In this document: piece after piece, positions 17,015 through 27,190 of the stretch
Position numbering within the stretch: position 1 is the stretch's first letter
Layout: every line of letters begins with the position of its first letter
NCBI GenBank assembly: GCA_019120545.1
Contig: DWUX01000087.1
Coordinates: 1-32,769, forward strand
DNA length: 32,769 nucleotides
Origin: Candidatus Blautia stercoripullorum
GTDB taxonomy: Bacteria > Bacillota > Clostridia > Lachnospirales > Lachnospiraceae
Direction: 5' to 3'
Notes under the pieces: model-generated
Database searches by the model: none
Seen by the model: the letters and a program-made list of their open reading frames with translations, nothing else
What the model was told of the DNA's origin: nothing
Program-made: the position numbers and the translations under genes

Positions 17015-18802
17015 CTATTCTGTATAAACTTTCCATATCTGATATCCGTCAATTTCTTTATAGAGCTCAGCTCTTGCATCTGGATAATAATGCTCCTGGA
17101 GATAGGTGATCTTCCACTGTAAGGTACGGGTATCCGAGTCCACTAAGTAAACATTGTCATTTGCCAAAGCTTTCAATGGCTGCTCTGCATGATATCTGCT
17201 TAAAGTTTTTATGCATTCCGGATAGTTTGTCATGATGCTTGCAAAATATAAAGAATTTTGGAAATATTCTTCTGGCAGAGTATAGAAAGGATTCCATTCA
17301 TAATACAGGGTCTGCATGGTTGTCTGAAAATCCAGGAAATAAAAATTTTGTTTATTCGATTCTATCTCTTCTATCAGGCCATTCGCCGGCACATTTTTAT
17401 TCACAACTTTTCTATATTTTCTTGCATCATAATTCCAGGATTCAAAGAAAGTTTCTTCTATATAATCCTTTCTGCTTTCCTCTGTCACATCCAGATAAGA
17501 TCTGTCTGGAATATATAGAATAGACTGCATAATTACGCATACTAATGTGATTATAGCACAAATCCTGGTAATTTCAACATTATGCCTTTTCCTTCCTTCT
17601 GTATTTTTCTCCCAGAAAAAGCACAGGCATAAAAACATGCAAAGAAAAATCCCGAATTCTGTTCGATACACGATCCTTTCTATTACAAAAAAATATACCA
17701 GATAGAGGACTCCCATACCGGCCGCCGGCAGTCCCGCCAAAAAATATTTGTTTTCCAAAGCAGCTGTCAGTACAAATAAAATCACAAAGGCAATACAGCC
17801 CGGATAATTAAAGTACTGTCTTTCCTGCATTCCCTCCAGAATTGCTTCTTTGGAAATCTCCGCATTTTCTTTATAATCTGATATTATCTCTGCAGCCTTT
17901 TTCATAACGTCCAGACTGAAAACTTTATTGTCTGCAAAGTTCCAGGAACGAAGCAGCAGATAATCATTTTCTGATATGCCGATCTTCTCCAGTTCTTCCT
18001 GGTATGCTTCATATCCATAGTCGCTTGCATCTACAATGGCAGCTCTGGCCGCGTTATATTCTCTGAAATATTTATATTCTTCGTCGCTGTTATAAATCGC
18101 CTGATCGATCTGTCTTATACCTGCAGCCGCTCCTATCAGCAAGATCCCGGGCAAGAAAAATCCCAGCAGTCGTTTTTTCCAGTTATTATTTTTGTCTTTA
18201 AAAAATATAAGGGTTTCTGAGATGATAAGAATTGTAAGAAAACCGCCTGCTAAAAAGATGGTATTGAACCGGATCATGGTTCCCAGCAGGCATAGAAGGG
18301 CAGAAAGTATTTTTATCCTTTTTGTCTTATTTTCTGCCAGCGCCCATATAAACACCACGCCTCCTGCCATTACCGCCAGTACGGCGGTCTTTGTAAACTG
18401 GACCAAAACATAAACATCATCTGCAAAGAAAGTCAAAAGTAATACGATAAGCATAACTGCCGGCTTTTTATCTGATTTTTCCAGCAGCATGTAAGAAAAG
18501 ATGGTGCAGGAGGCAAAGCATAGCAGAATCTGTGAGATAAGATACCAACTGATATGAGAGTTAAGGTAATAAAAAGGCAATAGGATATAACCCCATATAA
18601 TATTAATGAATATCATATGGGGGTTCGGTTCTCCTCCAAATGCCCCGGACATGATCGATGCCATTAAAAAATCATCTGATGTTTCATATTTAATATCACA
18701 GAACAGAAGGATAGATAGCAAAAATATCAGATTTATCCCTGCCGCCAGGCAGACATTAGATTTCTTTATCCTGTTGATCCATGTTCTCCAGTGTATTTTC
18801 AT
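17015..18802 (-). CDS. Polytopic membrane protein, putative GT-C-type glycosyltransferase
   Basis: ~595 aa, multiple TM segments, acidic YETSDDFLMASIMSGAFGGEPNPHMIF after first TM; start 18802 (GGAGAAG SD) or 18814. Confidence 0.5.
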   Translation of the reverse strand: MKIHWRTWINRIKKSNVCLAAGINLIFLLSILLFCDIKYETSDDFLMASIMSGAFGGEPNPHMIFINIIWGYILLPFYYLNSHISWYLISQILLCFASCTIFSYMLLEKSDKKPAVMLIVLLLTFFADDVYVLVQFTKTAVLAVMAGGVVFIWALAENKTKRIKILSALLCLLGTMIRFNTIFLAGGFLTILIISETLIFFKDKNNNWKKRLLGFFLPGILLIGAAAGIRQIDQAIYNSDEEYKYFREYNAARAAIVDASDYGYEAYQEELEKIGISENDYLLLRSWNFADNKVFSLDVMKKAAEIISDYKENAEISKEAILEGMQERQYFNYPGCIAFVILFVLTAALENKYFLAGLPAAGMGVLYLVYFFVIERIVYRTEFGIFLCMFLCLCFFWEKNTEGRKRHNVEITRICAIITLVCVIMQSILYIPDRSYLDVTEESRKDYIEETFFESWNYDARKYRKVVNKNVPANGLIEEIESNKQNFYFLDFQTTMQTLYYEWNPFYTLPEEYFQNSLYFASIMTNYPECIKTLSRYHAEQPLKALANDNVYLVDSDTRTLQWKITYLQEHYYPDARAELYKEIDGYQIWKVYTE

Positions 18803-20294
18803 GATCTTCTCCATGTTTTTTCCAACGCTCCAAAAATATTTTTCCTATAATCTCCATTACAAACTTTTCTCTCTGAACCAGCAGTAATCCTCCATAACAG
18901 CCGAAAAACAGCACCGCGGTGACTGCCAGGTTTAAAAAGATCTGAAGTTCTGAAGCCCCATCCGGAAGGGCCAGAAACCTCTTGGTCACTAATAATACAC
19001 CCAGAGAAACCAAGGAGGCAAGAAGATTTTCCCGAATGCTGATTTTTTTCACCAATTCCCGGAGCATTTTTCTCAGATAAATGCACTGGACCACAAGTAC
19101 GATAAGTTCCGCCAGCAAAGTAGCAAAAGCCGCTCCTGCCGCTCCGTAGTTCCCGATCAGGGCCAGATTCAGCACAAAGTCCAGGACAGCTCCATATATA
19201 ATAGAATACACCACTTTATTTTCATATCCTTGAGGCGTAAGGATCTGAATTCCTGTAATATTGGATAAACCGATAAACAGCACTGCCGGCATGAGGATCT
19301 GCATAGGCAGCACAGAAGGCCCGAATTGATCTCCTGCCAGCAGCAAAATAGATTCTTTTGCCATAAAAATAAAGTATATTGTTACTGACAGTCCGATGAT
19401 GGTCACAAAGTCAAAGGCTTTTACTACCATTCTATGAAATGCCTTTTTTTCTCCCTTTTCTATATAATAGGAAAGTCTGGGAAGAAGTACTGTTCCAAGG
19501 GAAGTAATAAGGCTGACTAATAAAGTTTTTACTTTGATCGCCGCAGTATAATACCCTACCTCTGTACTGCCTCTCATAAAACGGATCATAACAACATCCA
19601 GATTTGTATATACACTGATGGCCGCCGATGTAGCAAAGAAAATCAGTATAGGTTTTATGTGCTGTCTGAAATCGTAAGGACCTGTTTTTTTAAAACTGAT
19701 ATACTTTCTCAGATTCCAGAAGTTGAGCACATAGGACGCGCTTCCTGCAAATACGGTAATAGCTCCATATTTAATATAGTCTTCCGGGTTTTTGACCCAT
19801 AAGAACATCATGATAATAGATATGATCTTAAATATAATGGAACAGGTAGTAATGTAGGCATACTGCTCAATGGCATTATAGAACCAGGAAACTCCAATAA
19901 CATTGAGGACCATACTGATACTGTTGATCAGAAGCAATGTCCTTTCTTCTGCAAACTCCGGAACTACCGCCAGCATGATCAGGAATACCGTAAAGGAGAT
20001 CAGCATGCTGACCGTGTTGATGATCATCAGCTCCTGAACGGTCTTTGACAGTTTTTCTTTATTGTCCCGGACTTTTGCGCATGTACGGATTCCATAGGTA
20101 GGGATCCCTAAAGACGCAAACATCATAAAGTATGTGATGATCGCCGCCGCCGAATCTACTTTTCCGCTTCCTGCCGGCTGCAGGGTTCTGAAAATATAGG
20201 GAGCAGTGATCAGCGGAAAAATAACAGAAGATGCTGTCAATATAAAATTCATGATAAAATTAAATTTCACAGATCGTATTTTCATATTTTCCAC
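18756..20294 (-). CDS. Wzx-type oligosaccharide flippase (RfbX/MATE superfamily)
   Basis: NFIMNFILTASSVIFPLITAPYIFRTLQPAGSGKVDSAAAIITYFMMFASLGIPTYGIRTCAKVRDN is typical of flippase proteins; 512 aa. Confidence 0.93.
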   Translation of the reverse strand: MENMKIRSVKFNFIMNFILTASSVIFPLITAPYIFRTLQPAGSGKVDSAAAIITYFMMFASLGIPTYGIRTCAKVRDNKEKLSKTVQELMIINTVSMLISFTVFLIMLAVVPEFAEERTLLLINSISMVLNVIGVSWFYNAIEQYAYITTCSIIFKIISIIMMFLWVKNPEDYIKYGAITVFAGSASYVLNFWNLRKYISFKKTGPYDFRQHIKPILIFFATSAAISVYTNLDVVMIRFMRGSTEVGYYTAAIKVKTLLVSLITSLGTVLLPRLSYYIEKGEKKAFHRMVVKAFDFVTIIGLSVTIYFIFMAKESILLLAGDQFGPSVLPMQILMPAVLFIGLSNITGIQILTPQGYENKVVYSIIYGAVLDFVLNLALIGNYGAAGAAFATLLAELIVLVVQCIYLRKMLRELVKKISIRENLLASLVSLGVLLVTKRFLALPDGASELQIFLNLAVTAVLFFGCYGGLLLVQREKFVMEIIGKIFLERWKKHGEDHENTLENMDQQDKEI

Positions 20295-20302
20295 TCATTC
20301 CT

Positions 20303-21316
20303 TTATGACTCTGTGGTTTTGTTTCTTTTTTTACTGATATCCATGATCCATCTGTATCCTAAAAAACGGGTCTTTCTGAGCAGTCGCAGCATCCCGCTGT
20401 AAGTGCCTGTCTGCTCATAAACTTTTAAGTTTCTTTTTTTCAATTCTTCGTCGAATCTTTTGAATTTTTCCCGTATTTCCTTATTGGAAGCAGGAAAGCT
20501 CATAAAAATATCCGCCTGATCTCTGGCCATCTGGGAAATCCGGGTACACATATAATTTATCTTTTCCGGATCGCCGCCCTTTGCCATATAACTGGATAGG
20601 AAATCTGCCAGATGAAGGACCACATCTATATGATTCTGCAGATGTTTCTGATAGCCCGCCATACTTACGCTTTGGGTCGCTACCGCCAGACGGTACATAT
20701 AAACATACTCGTCCAGATACCAGACGCTTTCCGCATAGGGAACAGGGAAGAGAATATACTCTACATCCACATAAAAGCAGTGCTCGTCCAACTTTATTTT
20801 ATTTTTTTTCAGCAGTTCTGTCCGAATAGTCAATCCGTGCATAGGTATCTGGATCTTTTCCAGCACTTTCTGGATATTCAAAACTTTTTTTGCAGGGATC
20901 TGCCGGAAACTTTTCTCTTTTCTGGCTTTGGTGACATCATTGACTTCATAATAATTTGTTATCACAAAATCACAGCGGCAGTTTTCCAGTTCTTTGACCA
21001 GATTCTCAAAACCCTGAGTCTCCACCCAGTCGTCTCCATCTACCACTTTGAAATATTTCCCTTTTCCCTCCAGGATCCCCCGGTTAATGGTTGATCCGTG
21101 TCCCCCGTTTTCTTTTGTGATCACACGGAAAACATCTGGATATTTCTGTTCATATTTTTTGCCAATTTCCTCTGTTCGGTCTGACGAGCCGTCATTGACG
21201 ATCAGGACTTCTATCCTCTTCAGCCATTGGGGTGCTATCAGAAAAGAAGCTATTGTCTGTTCCAGATATTGTTCCACATTATAGGAGGGGATTACTACAG
21301 TAAGTAATTTTTCCAT
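20303..21316 (-). CDS. GT2 family glycosyltransferase
   Basis: LTVVIPSYNVEQYLEQTI, EVLIVNDGSSDRT, GKYFKVVDGDDWV. Confidence 0.92.
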   Translation of the reverse strand: MEKLLTVVIPSYNVEQYLEQTIASFLIAPQWLKRIEVLIVNDGSSDRTEEIGKKYEQKYPDVFRVITKENGGHGSTINRGILEGKGKYFKVVDGDDWVETQGFENLVKELENCRCDFVITNYYEVNDVTKARKEKSFRQIPAKKVLNIQKVLEKIQIPMHGLTIRTELLKKNKIKLDEHCFYVDVEYILFPVPYAESVWYLDEYVYMYRLAVATQSVSMAGYQKHLQNHIDVVLHLADFLSSYMAKGGDPEKINYMCTRISQMARDQADIFMSFPASNKEIREKFKRFDEELKKRNLKVYEQTGTYSGMLRLLRKTRFLGYRWIMDISKKRNKTTES

Positions 21317-21320
21317 ACCA

Positions 21321-22328
21321 TCACACTTTCCGGCTGCGGAATAATCTCTGAACGAGTATCCTTCCCCTAGACAGCATTACCATAAACCAATACTGTTCTG
21401 TTTCTATTGTTTTTAAATGCAGCCTGTCTTTTTTTGATAAATATTGTTTCAGATATATATTTCTATGAAAATCAGGAAACATCGTATAGATATACCTTTT
21501 AAATTTTTTCAGCACAGGGCTTTTTCTGTCTTGCAGAATAATTTCTCTGGAAGGAAGAAAATATCCATTCATAACTGCAAGATACTCCAGTTCCTGATAA
21601 TAGGTTTCAAATGCCTCATGTTCTTTAAAAAAGTCCATGACCTGATCGATCATTTCTGTACGGTCCTGATAATTTTTTTCCGCTTTTGCTCCTGTCATAA
21701 TGGATCCTGAGCGGATCATATAATAATAAAAAGGTTCTTTTAAATATCCTATTTTTTCAGCCATAAGAAGCAGCTTGGGAATGGTTCCAAGGTCCTCATA
21801 ATATTTTCCCACAGGAAATCGGATCTTCGTTTTTATAAACAGATCTCTTCTGAAAAGTTTATTTACTGCCGATGGGGAACCAAAAAGAAACCTGGGCTCT
21901 TCCCTCAAAGAATAGGTCCCGCTTTTTTCAATCTCCAGGGTGGTGATCTCTTTTAATCCCTCTTCTACCCGGATAAAATCAAAGATCACCATATCGCATT
22001 GATCTTTTTCCGCCCGGTCCACGCATTTCTTGATCAGATCTTTTTTTACATAATCGTCACTGTCTGTAAACAATACATATTTGCCGGAAGCTGCTTCCAG
22101 TCCGGCGTTTCTGGCATCGCTGAGTCCTCCGTTCTTTTTATGGATTACTTTTATCCGGGTATCCTGTTTGGCATATTCATCACACATTTCTCCGCAATGA
22201 TCCGGTGATCCGTCATCTACAAGAATAATCTCTATATTTTTGTACGTTTGAGTTCTGAGACTTTCCACACATTTTTCAAGATATTTTTCTACATTATATA
22301 TAGGTACAACTACGCTCACCAGTTCCAT
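21321..22328 (-). CDS. GT2 family glycosyltransferase
   Basis: VSVVVPIYNVEKYLEKCVESLRTQTYKNIEIILVDDGSPDHCG, GKYVLFTDSDDYV. Confidence 0.93.
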   Translation of the reverse strand: MELVSVVVPIYNVEKYLEKCVESLRTQTYKNIEIILVDDGSPDHCGEMCDEYAKQDTRIKVIHKKNGGLSDARNAGLEAASGKYVLFTDSDDYVKKDLIKKCVDRAEKDQCDMVIFDFIRVEEGLKEITTLEIEKSGTYSLREEPRFLFGSPSAVNKLFRRDLFIKTKIRFPVGKYYEDLGTIPKLLLMAEKIGYLKEPFYYYMIRSGSIMTGAKAEKNYQDRTEMIDQVMDFFKEHEAFETYYQELEYLAVMNGYFLPSREIILQDRKSPVLKKFKRYIYTMFPDFHRNIYLKQYLSKKDRLHLKTIETEQYWFMVMLSRGRILVQRLFRSRKV

Positions 22329-22343
22329 GGAGCCGCTCCTTTC

Positions 22344-23462
22344 TCATTCCATTCCCTTGACCAGTTGTTTTATCTGTTGGATTTTCAAGTTTTCTAAACT
22401 ATAATTTTCTTTATTACCCAACCATTTAATCCCTGCTCTGTCCTTCTGTCTGTGGGCTAAGATAAAGTCTGCCCATTGTTCCGGCTTATCTTTCAAAGAC
22501 ATAAACCAGCAGTTTTCCGTGATCCTGGCTTCTTCTGTAATCCTGCTGCTCATCAGACAGGGCAGACCGCTGCACTGAGCCTCCACCCCAACCGTTGGAA
22601 GTCCTTCAAAATTTGATGGAAGCACAAAAAAGTCCATTGCCTGAAACAGCCGATATACATCCTTCCGGAAACCTGTCATAATCACGCAGTCTCCCAAACC
22701 TTTTTCATCCGCCATTTTTTTTATTTTTTCAAAACGAGGCCCCTTTCCTGCCATCAGCAAAAGAGCCTTCGGACATTTTCTGTGGATTTCTTCAAAAACT
22801 TCCAGAAGATATTCCTGATTCTTCTGATAACAAAAATTTCCCACATGTCCGATCACAAATCTGTCTTCAATTTTTAACTCTTTCCTTGTCTCCCTGCGCA
22901 GGACGTCATTGAAAGAAAATTTTTTCATATCTATGGCATTAAAGATTGTATGAAATCTGGGAGAATCCACGATTTTTTTAGGAAACATCCATTCTCCTGC
23001 TTTTTTGGAACAGCCATAATATTCGGTTCCAAATCGGTATAAAAAACTTCTGCAGAAATAATGGATTCCATCCAGGACTTTTCTTTTCCCTATATTTTCA
23101 CAGTCATTCCCGCTGGAATGACTGTGGATCAGGATTCTTGGAATCCTGCATCTGCTGGCCGCCATGGCTGCAATACAGTCAATGGCTGTAGAAATATTCA
23201 AATATACCATATCATAATCTTCTGCTTTGATCAGCTGTTTCACCTGCCGGAACTGGGATACCGGATGTCTCAGATTTGCTATGGGAAAGATCCTGGAATG
23301 ATACTTTTTAAGATATTCTTTCAGATCTCCATCTACCTCATTGCTGAGAAAATCTATCTGCATTTCGTCATCCCATACATTCTCAAGGAAATTCAGAAGA
23401 TAACGGTCAATTCCTCCTGCCTTTCCATCCATAATAAATCCCACCAGTATTTTTCTGTCCAT
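22344..23462 (-). CDS. GT4-type glycosyltransferase
   Basis: FVIGHVGNFCYQKNQEYLLEVFEEI, LLMAGKGPRFEKIKKMA, VIMTGFRKDVYRLFQAMDFFVLPSNFEGLPTVGVEAQ. Confidence 0.92.
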   Translation of the reverse strand: MDRKILVGFIMDGKAGGIDRYLLNFLENVWDDEMQIDFLSNEVDGDLKEYLKKYHSRIFPIANLRHPVSQFRQVKQLIKAEDYDMVYLNISTAIDCIAAMAASRCRIPRILIHSHSSGNDCENIGKRKVLDGIHYFCRSFLYRFGTEYYGCSKKAGEWMFPKKIVDSPRFHTIFNAIDMKKFSFNDVLRRETRKELKIEDRFVIGHVGNFCYQKNQEYLLEVFEEIHRKCPKALLLMAGKGPRFEKIKKMADEKGLGDCVIMTGFRKDVYRLFQAMDFFVLPSNFEGLPTVGVEAQCSGLPCLMSSRITEEARITENCWFMSLKDKPEQWADFILAHRQKDRAGIKWLGNKENYSLENLKIQQIKQLVKGME

Positions 23463-24980
23463 CTATCTCTTCTCCTCTGTCTGCCTTGAAAAATAGTGCA
23501 TCAGATACCCCAGAAAATCCCATAAAATAAAGGTTCCCGGTGAATTTGTATATATTCCTTCCAGAAGAAACAGCATGGATACTGCGATCACAGCAATGAC
23601 TGCAGTTAAAAAGGTAATATACAGTCTGTCCCTTTCAGGAATACTCTTGATCCCGCGGCACCAGCTCCAGAGCACCCCTCCGATAAATATCAGAGAAATA
23701 ACTGCACCCAGGATTCCCTGATACACCAGGATATTCAGGTACCCGTTGTGCAGGCTGACATAATTTCCCTGATCATTATTTACCACATAAGTATCTGGAA
23801 GCGTCTCTTCCACATAAGGCAGGAAAGAGTTATATCCGGTTCCCGTAACAGGTTTTGTTTTCCATATTTCTATCCCGCTTTTCCAAAGGTCGAATCTTCC
23901 GTTGCTCACATCTGTCTGGATATCCTGGGCACGTCCCACGGTTTCCTGTTCTTCTGTTTCTGGCTCCTGGGGAGTCTCTTCGCTTTTTTGTTCCGGGCTG
24001 GAAGCAGAAGCATTTTCTGTACTTGCAGCAGATTTTCCACTGTCTCCGGTATTTGCTTCTGTACTTTCTCCGCCGCCTACTTTCTTTTCAGAAGGAATAT
24101 TTTCTTCACTCTCCGGCTGTTGTGCCAGGGCTTCGATCTGAGCATTATACCACCCCTTCAAAAGAGAAGTTCCTCCTACAAAAGCCACAGCAAAAACTGC
24201 CGTAAGGAAAAATCCCACAGCAATTCCTTTCCAGTTTTTTCTTCTGCCGTACAAAAATAATAAGAGGATCACCCCTATACCGGCACACATGGTTACTTCT
24301 GCGGTCCTGGAATCACTGAATATCACATAAACATAGTCTGCACAAATAGCCAGAACATACCATATCCTGCACAGTCCTTTTCTGATAAAGATGAAATATA
24401 TGCACATCAAAATGGCCGCTACACTGAATACGCCTCCATAGTTAGGATCTGTATAAACACCCCAAAGCCTTCCCCACTGAAATCCGGCGATCAGGACTTC
24501 GCCGCTCTCAGTAGTCCAGAGATCATGATAATTCTGCAGTAATAAATAAATACTTGCCAGAGCACATACGACACTTAAAACAATAAGGATATCTGCAAAT
24601 ATATGAAATTCTTTCTTATAAGAATTTCTGCTTCTTGTCCCGTCACATGTATATAGAAGGAAAAAAATAAAACCTGTCCAGATCACCCACTTTAAGTCTG
24701 CCATTCCCGCATTATATTTCCAGTTCACAAATATCGTAAGACAAAAGCTAATACAGAATAATACCAGCACGGGCAGATAGGGCGTCTTAATATAATCTTT
24801 CAGGAAAAACAAACGACCTGCCGCCGCCAACACTCCTAAAATCAGGCAGACCTTTACCAATGCCGGCTGAATGGGGGAATCATAAATAAAAGAGTTAAAA
24901 GTAAATAGTCCCAAAAGTAAATATGTGATTTTAAATCCCCATTCTAATATCTTTATATATTCTTTCTTGATCAGTTTCAT
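23463..24980 (-). CDS. O-antigen ligase/polymerase (Wzy-like) membrane protein
   Basis: GRLWGVYTDPNYGG, GRFDLWKSGIEIWKTKPVTGTGYNSFLPYVEETL...HNGYLNILVYQGILGAVISL; long acidic insert. Confidence 0.88.
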   Translation of the reverse strand: MKLIKKEYIKILEWGFKITYLLLGLFTFNSFIYDSPIQPALVKVCLILGVLAAAGRLFFLKDYIKTPYLPVLVLFCISFCLTIFVNWKYNAGMADLKWVIWTGFIFFLLYTCDGTRSRNSYKKEFHIFADILIVLSVVCALASIYLLLQNYHDLWTTESGEVLIAGFQWGRLWGVYTDPNYGGVFSVAAILMCIYFIFIRKGLCRIWYVLAICADYVYVIFSDSRTAEVTMCAGIGVILLLFLYGRRKNWKGIAVGFFLTAVFAVAFVGGTSLLKGWYNAQIEALAQQPESEENIPSEKKVGGGESTEANTGDSGKSAASTENASASSPEQKSEETPQEPETEEQETVGRAQDIQTDVSNGRFDLWKSGIEIWKTKPVTGTGYNSFLPYVEETLPDTYVVNNDQGNYVSLHNGYLNILVYQGILGAVISLIFIGGVLWSWCRGIKSIPERDRLYITFLTAVIAVIAVSMLFLLEGIYTNSPGTFILWDFLGYLMHYFSRQTEEKR

Positions 24981-26080
24981 GAAGCAAATTCCCTCTTCAC
25001 TAATTTGAATGCGGATTCTATCACCTTGTCCATATCATAGTATTTATACTCTGCCAGTCTTCCTCCGAAAAGAACACGCTCCTCTTTATCTGCCAGTTCT
25101 TTATATTTCTGGTACAGGTTCTGGTTCTTCTCATCGTTGATAGGATAGTAGGGTTCCATACCTTCTGCCCAGTCTGCCGGATACTCTCTGGTGATCACCG
25201 TCTTTGGCTGAGTACCGAACTCAAAATGTTTATGCTCGATCACTCTGGTATATGGAGTCTCCCGGTCAGTGTAGTTTACCACAGCCACGCCCTGATGGTT
25301 TTCCTCATCCAGGATCTCTGTCTCAAATCTCAAACTCCGGTACTCCAGTTTGCCATAGCAGTAATCATAGAAAGAATCTATGGTTCCTGTATAGAGGATT
25401 TTTTCTCCCAATTCCTTATATTTTTCTCTGTGCTGATTATAATCCACTCCAGTTTCAATATCGCAGCCCTGGAAAAGCTTCTCTATAAGCACATTGTATC
25501 CTCCGATGGGGATTCCCTGATATAAGTCATTAAAGTAATTATTATCATAGGTATATCTTACCGGAAGTCTTTTGATAATGAATGCCGGCAGATCCCTGCA
25601 GTCTCTTCCCCATTGTTTTTCCGTATAGCCTTTGATCAGTTTCTTATAGATATCTTCTCCTACCAGACTGATGGCCTGTTCCTCCAGATTTTTAGGCTCT
25701 CCCTGAATACTGGATCTCTGTTTTTCAATGATTGCTTTTGCCTCTGCAGGAGTGCTGATATTCCACATTTTGCTGAAGGTGTTCATATTAAAGGGCATGT
25801 TGTACATTTCCCCGTGAAAATTAGCGACGGGAGAATTTGTATAACGGTTAAACTCTGCCAGAGAATTTACAAACTGCCATACCTCTTTATTGCTGGTATG
25901 AAAAATATGGGCTCCATATTTATGAACATGGATTCCCTCTATATCTTCACAGTACAAATTTCCGCCTATAGTGTCTCTTTTTTCCACAACCAGACATTTT
26001 TTCCCCGCTTTCTGTGCAAAATAGGCAAACACGCCGGAAAACAGTCCGCTTCCAACTAATATATAATCATATTTTTTCAT
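24977..26080 (-). CDS. glf: UDP-galactopyranose mutase
   Basis: YDYILVGSGLFSGVFAYFAQKAGKKCLVVEKRDTIGGNLYCEDIEGIHVHKYGAHIFHTSNKEVW, GYTEKQWGRDC, LPVRYTYDNNYFNDLYQGIPIGGY, LFGGRLAEYKYYDMDKVI. Confidence 0.97.
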   Translation of the reverse strand: MKKYDYILVGSGLFSGVFAYFAQKAGKKCLVVEKRDTIGGNLYCEDIEGIHVHKYGAHIFHTSNKEVWQFVNSLAEFNRYTNSPVANFHGEMYNMPFNMNTFSKMWNISTPAEAKAIIEKQRSSIQGEPKNLEEQAISLVGEDIYKKLIKGYTEKQWGRDCRDLPAFIIKRLPVRYTYDNNYFNDLYQGIPIGGYNVLIEKLFQGCDIETGVDYNQHREKYKELGEKILYTGTIDSFYDYCYGKLEYRSLRFETEILDEENHQGVAVVNYTDRETPYTRVIEHKHFEFGTQPKTVITREYPADWAEGMEPYYPINDEKNQNLYQKYKELADKEERVLFGGRLAEYKYYDMDKVIESAFKLVKREFAS

Positions 26081-26118
26081 TTTATCATCCTTCTCTCATT
26101 TAAATTTTGATATATCCA

Positions 26119-27189
26119 TTATCTCTTGGATTTTACTTTAGAATAAATCATTGGCAGGCCTCCTCTGATCACATGGATTCCTCTTCCGAAAGCTGTACAC
26201 AGCAGTACAGATCTCCTTTTAATACAGAACAGGGACAGGGCCAACGCTTTGCTGTCTTTTGCCTCAGCCTCCGGGATCAACCTGAGAAACAAGGGATCTG
26301 CGAAAACTTCTCTGCAGAACTTTACCCGATCCTTATGTTTCATCTGAGCCCGTCTGTCGCAGTTCCGCTCCAGGGCAGATAATATGTATCTGCCATAAAG
26401 GCTGCCCAGTAAGGAACGGGTTTTCTGATCATCTCTATTCCAGTATTTCTGCTGATCATAAAGCATGGCGATCCTCCTCCGGTGGAGAGGGTAATAATCA
26501 GGAACAAACCTGGCGGTGAGATTTCCCTCCATTCTTTTCCCATAGTGATATGGTGAAATATCCAGCAGATTCATACTGTCAATATCCATACAATATTGAA
26601 TATTAAATACAATATCTTCTATCAATGGAACATCCTCATAGGAAAGGCCTTTTGCCCTGATATAATCCAGATCGTATGCTTTGTTCCATGCATAGCCATA
26701 AAGGGTTTCCTGTTCCAAAGTGAGGATATGGCTGCGGACCTCCTCTGCCGTCCGGCAGAAGGCTTTCTCAGGCTTGATTTCGTGGGCGTAGCTGAAACTC
26801 CCGTCTTTCTCATAGTATTCCTCCTTATGCCCGAAAACCGCCAGTTTTGCCGGATTATTGAGAAAAGCTTTCCACAGTTTTTCCAAAAGCCAGGGATCCA
26901 CATAATCATCGGGATCCATAAACCAGATATATTTTCCTTTGCCATGAAAAATACCGGTATTTCTGGCAGCGCTTAATCCTTGGTTCCGCTCATGGTGTAC
27001 CGCATGGATCCGAGGATCTTTTTTCGCCAGTCTTTCAGCCAGTTCTCCGGTTCTGTCCGGGGAACCGTCTTCCACAATGATCAGTTCCCAGTCTCCAAAA
27101 CTCTGGGCACAGATACTGTCCACTGCCTTTTTTAAATATTTTTCAACTCCATAGGCAGGCATCACAACTGTAAAAAATGGTCTGTTCAT
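26119..27189 (-). CDS. GT2 family glycosyltransferase
   Basis: FTVVMPAYGVEKYLKKAVDSICAQSFGDWELIIVEDGSPDRTG, NQGLSAARNTGI, IWFMDPDDYV. Confidence 0.93.
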   Translation of the reverse strand: MNRPFFTVVMPAYGVEKYLKKAVDSICAQSFGDWELIIVEDGSPDRTGELAERLAKKDPRIHAVHHERNQGLSAARNTGIFHGKGKYIWFMDPDDYVDPWLLEKLWKAFLNNPAKLAVFGHKEEYYEKDGSFSYAHEIKPEKAFCRTAEEVRSHILTLEQETLYGYAWNKAYDLDYIRAKGLSYEDVPLIEDIVFNIQYCMDIDSMNLLDISPYHYGKRMEGNLTARFVPDYYPLHRRRIAMLYDQQKYWNRDDQKTRSLLGSLYGRYILSALERNCDRRAQMKHKDRVKFCREVFADPLFLRLIPEAEAKDSKALALSLFCIKRRSVLLCTAFGRGIHVIRGGLPMIYSKVKSKR

Positions 27190-27190
27190 A

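Noticed and set aside
16459-17109. 216-aa plus-strand ORF
   Set aside because: Antisense to the WecE-like aminotransferase; no domain signature, Cys/His-rich as expected of antisense translation.
23748-24260. Several overlapping plus-strand ORFs (170, 116, 79 aa)
   Set aside because: They arise opposite the acidic insert of the Wzy-like gene where codon bias leaves stops rare; no SD or domain.
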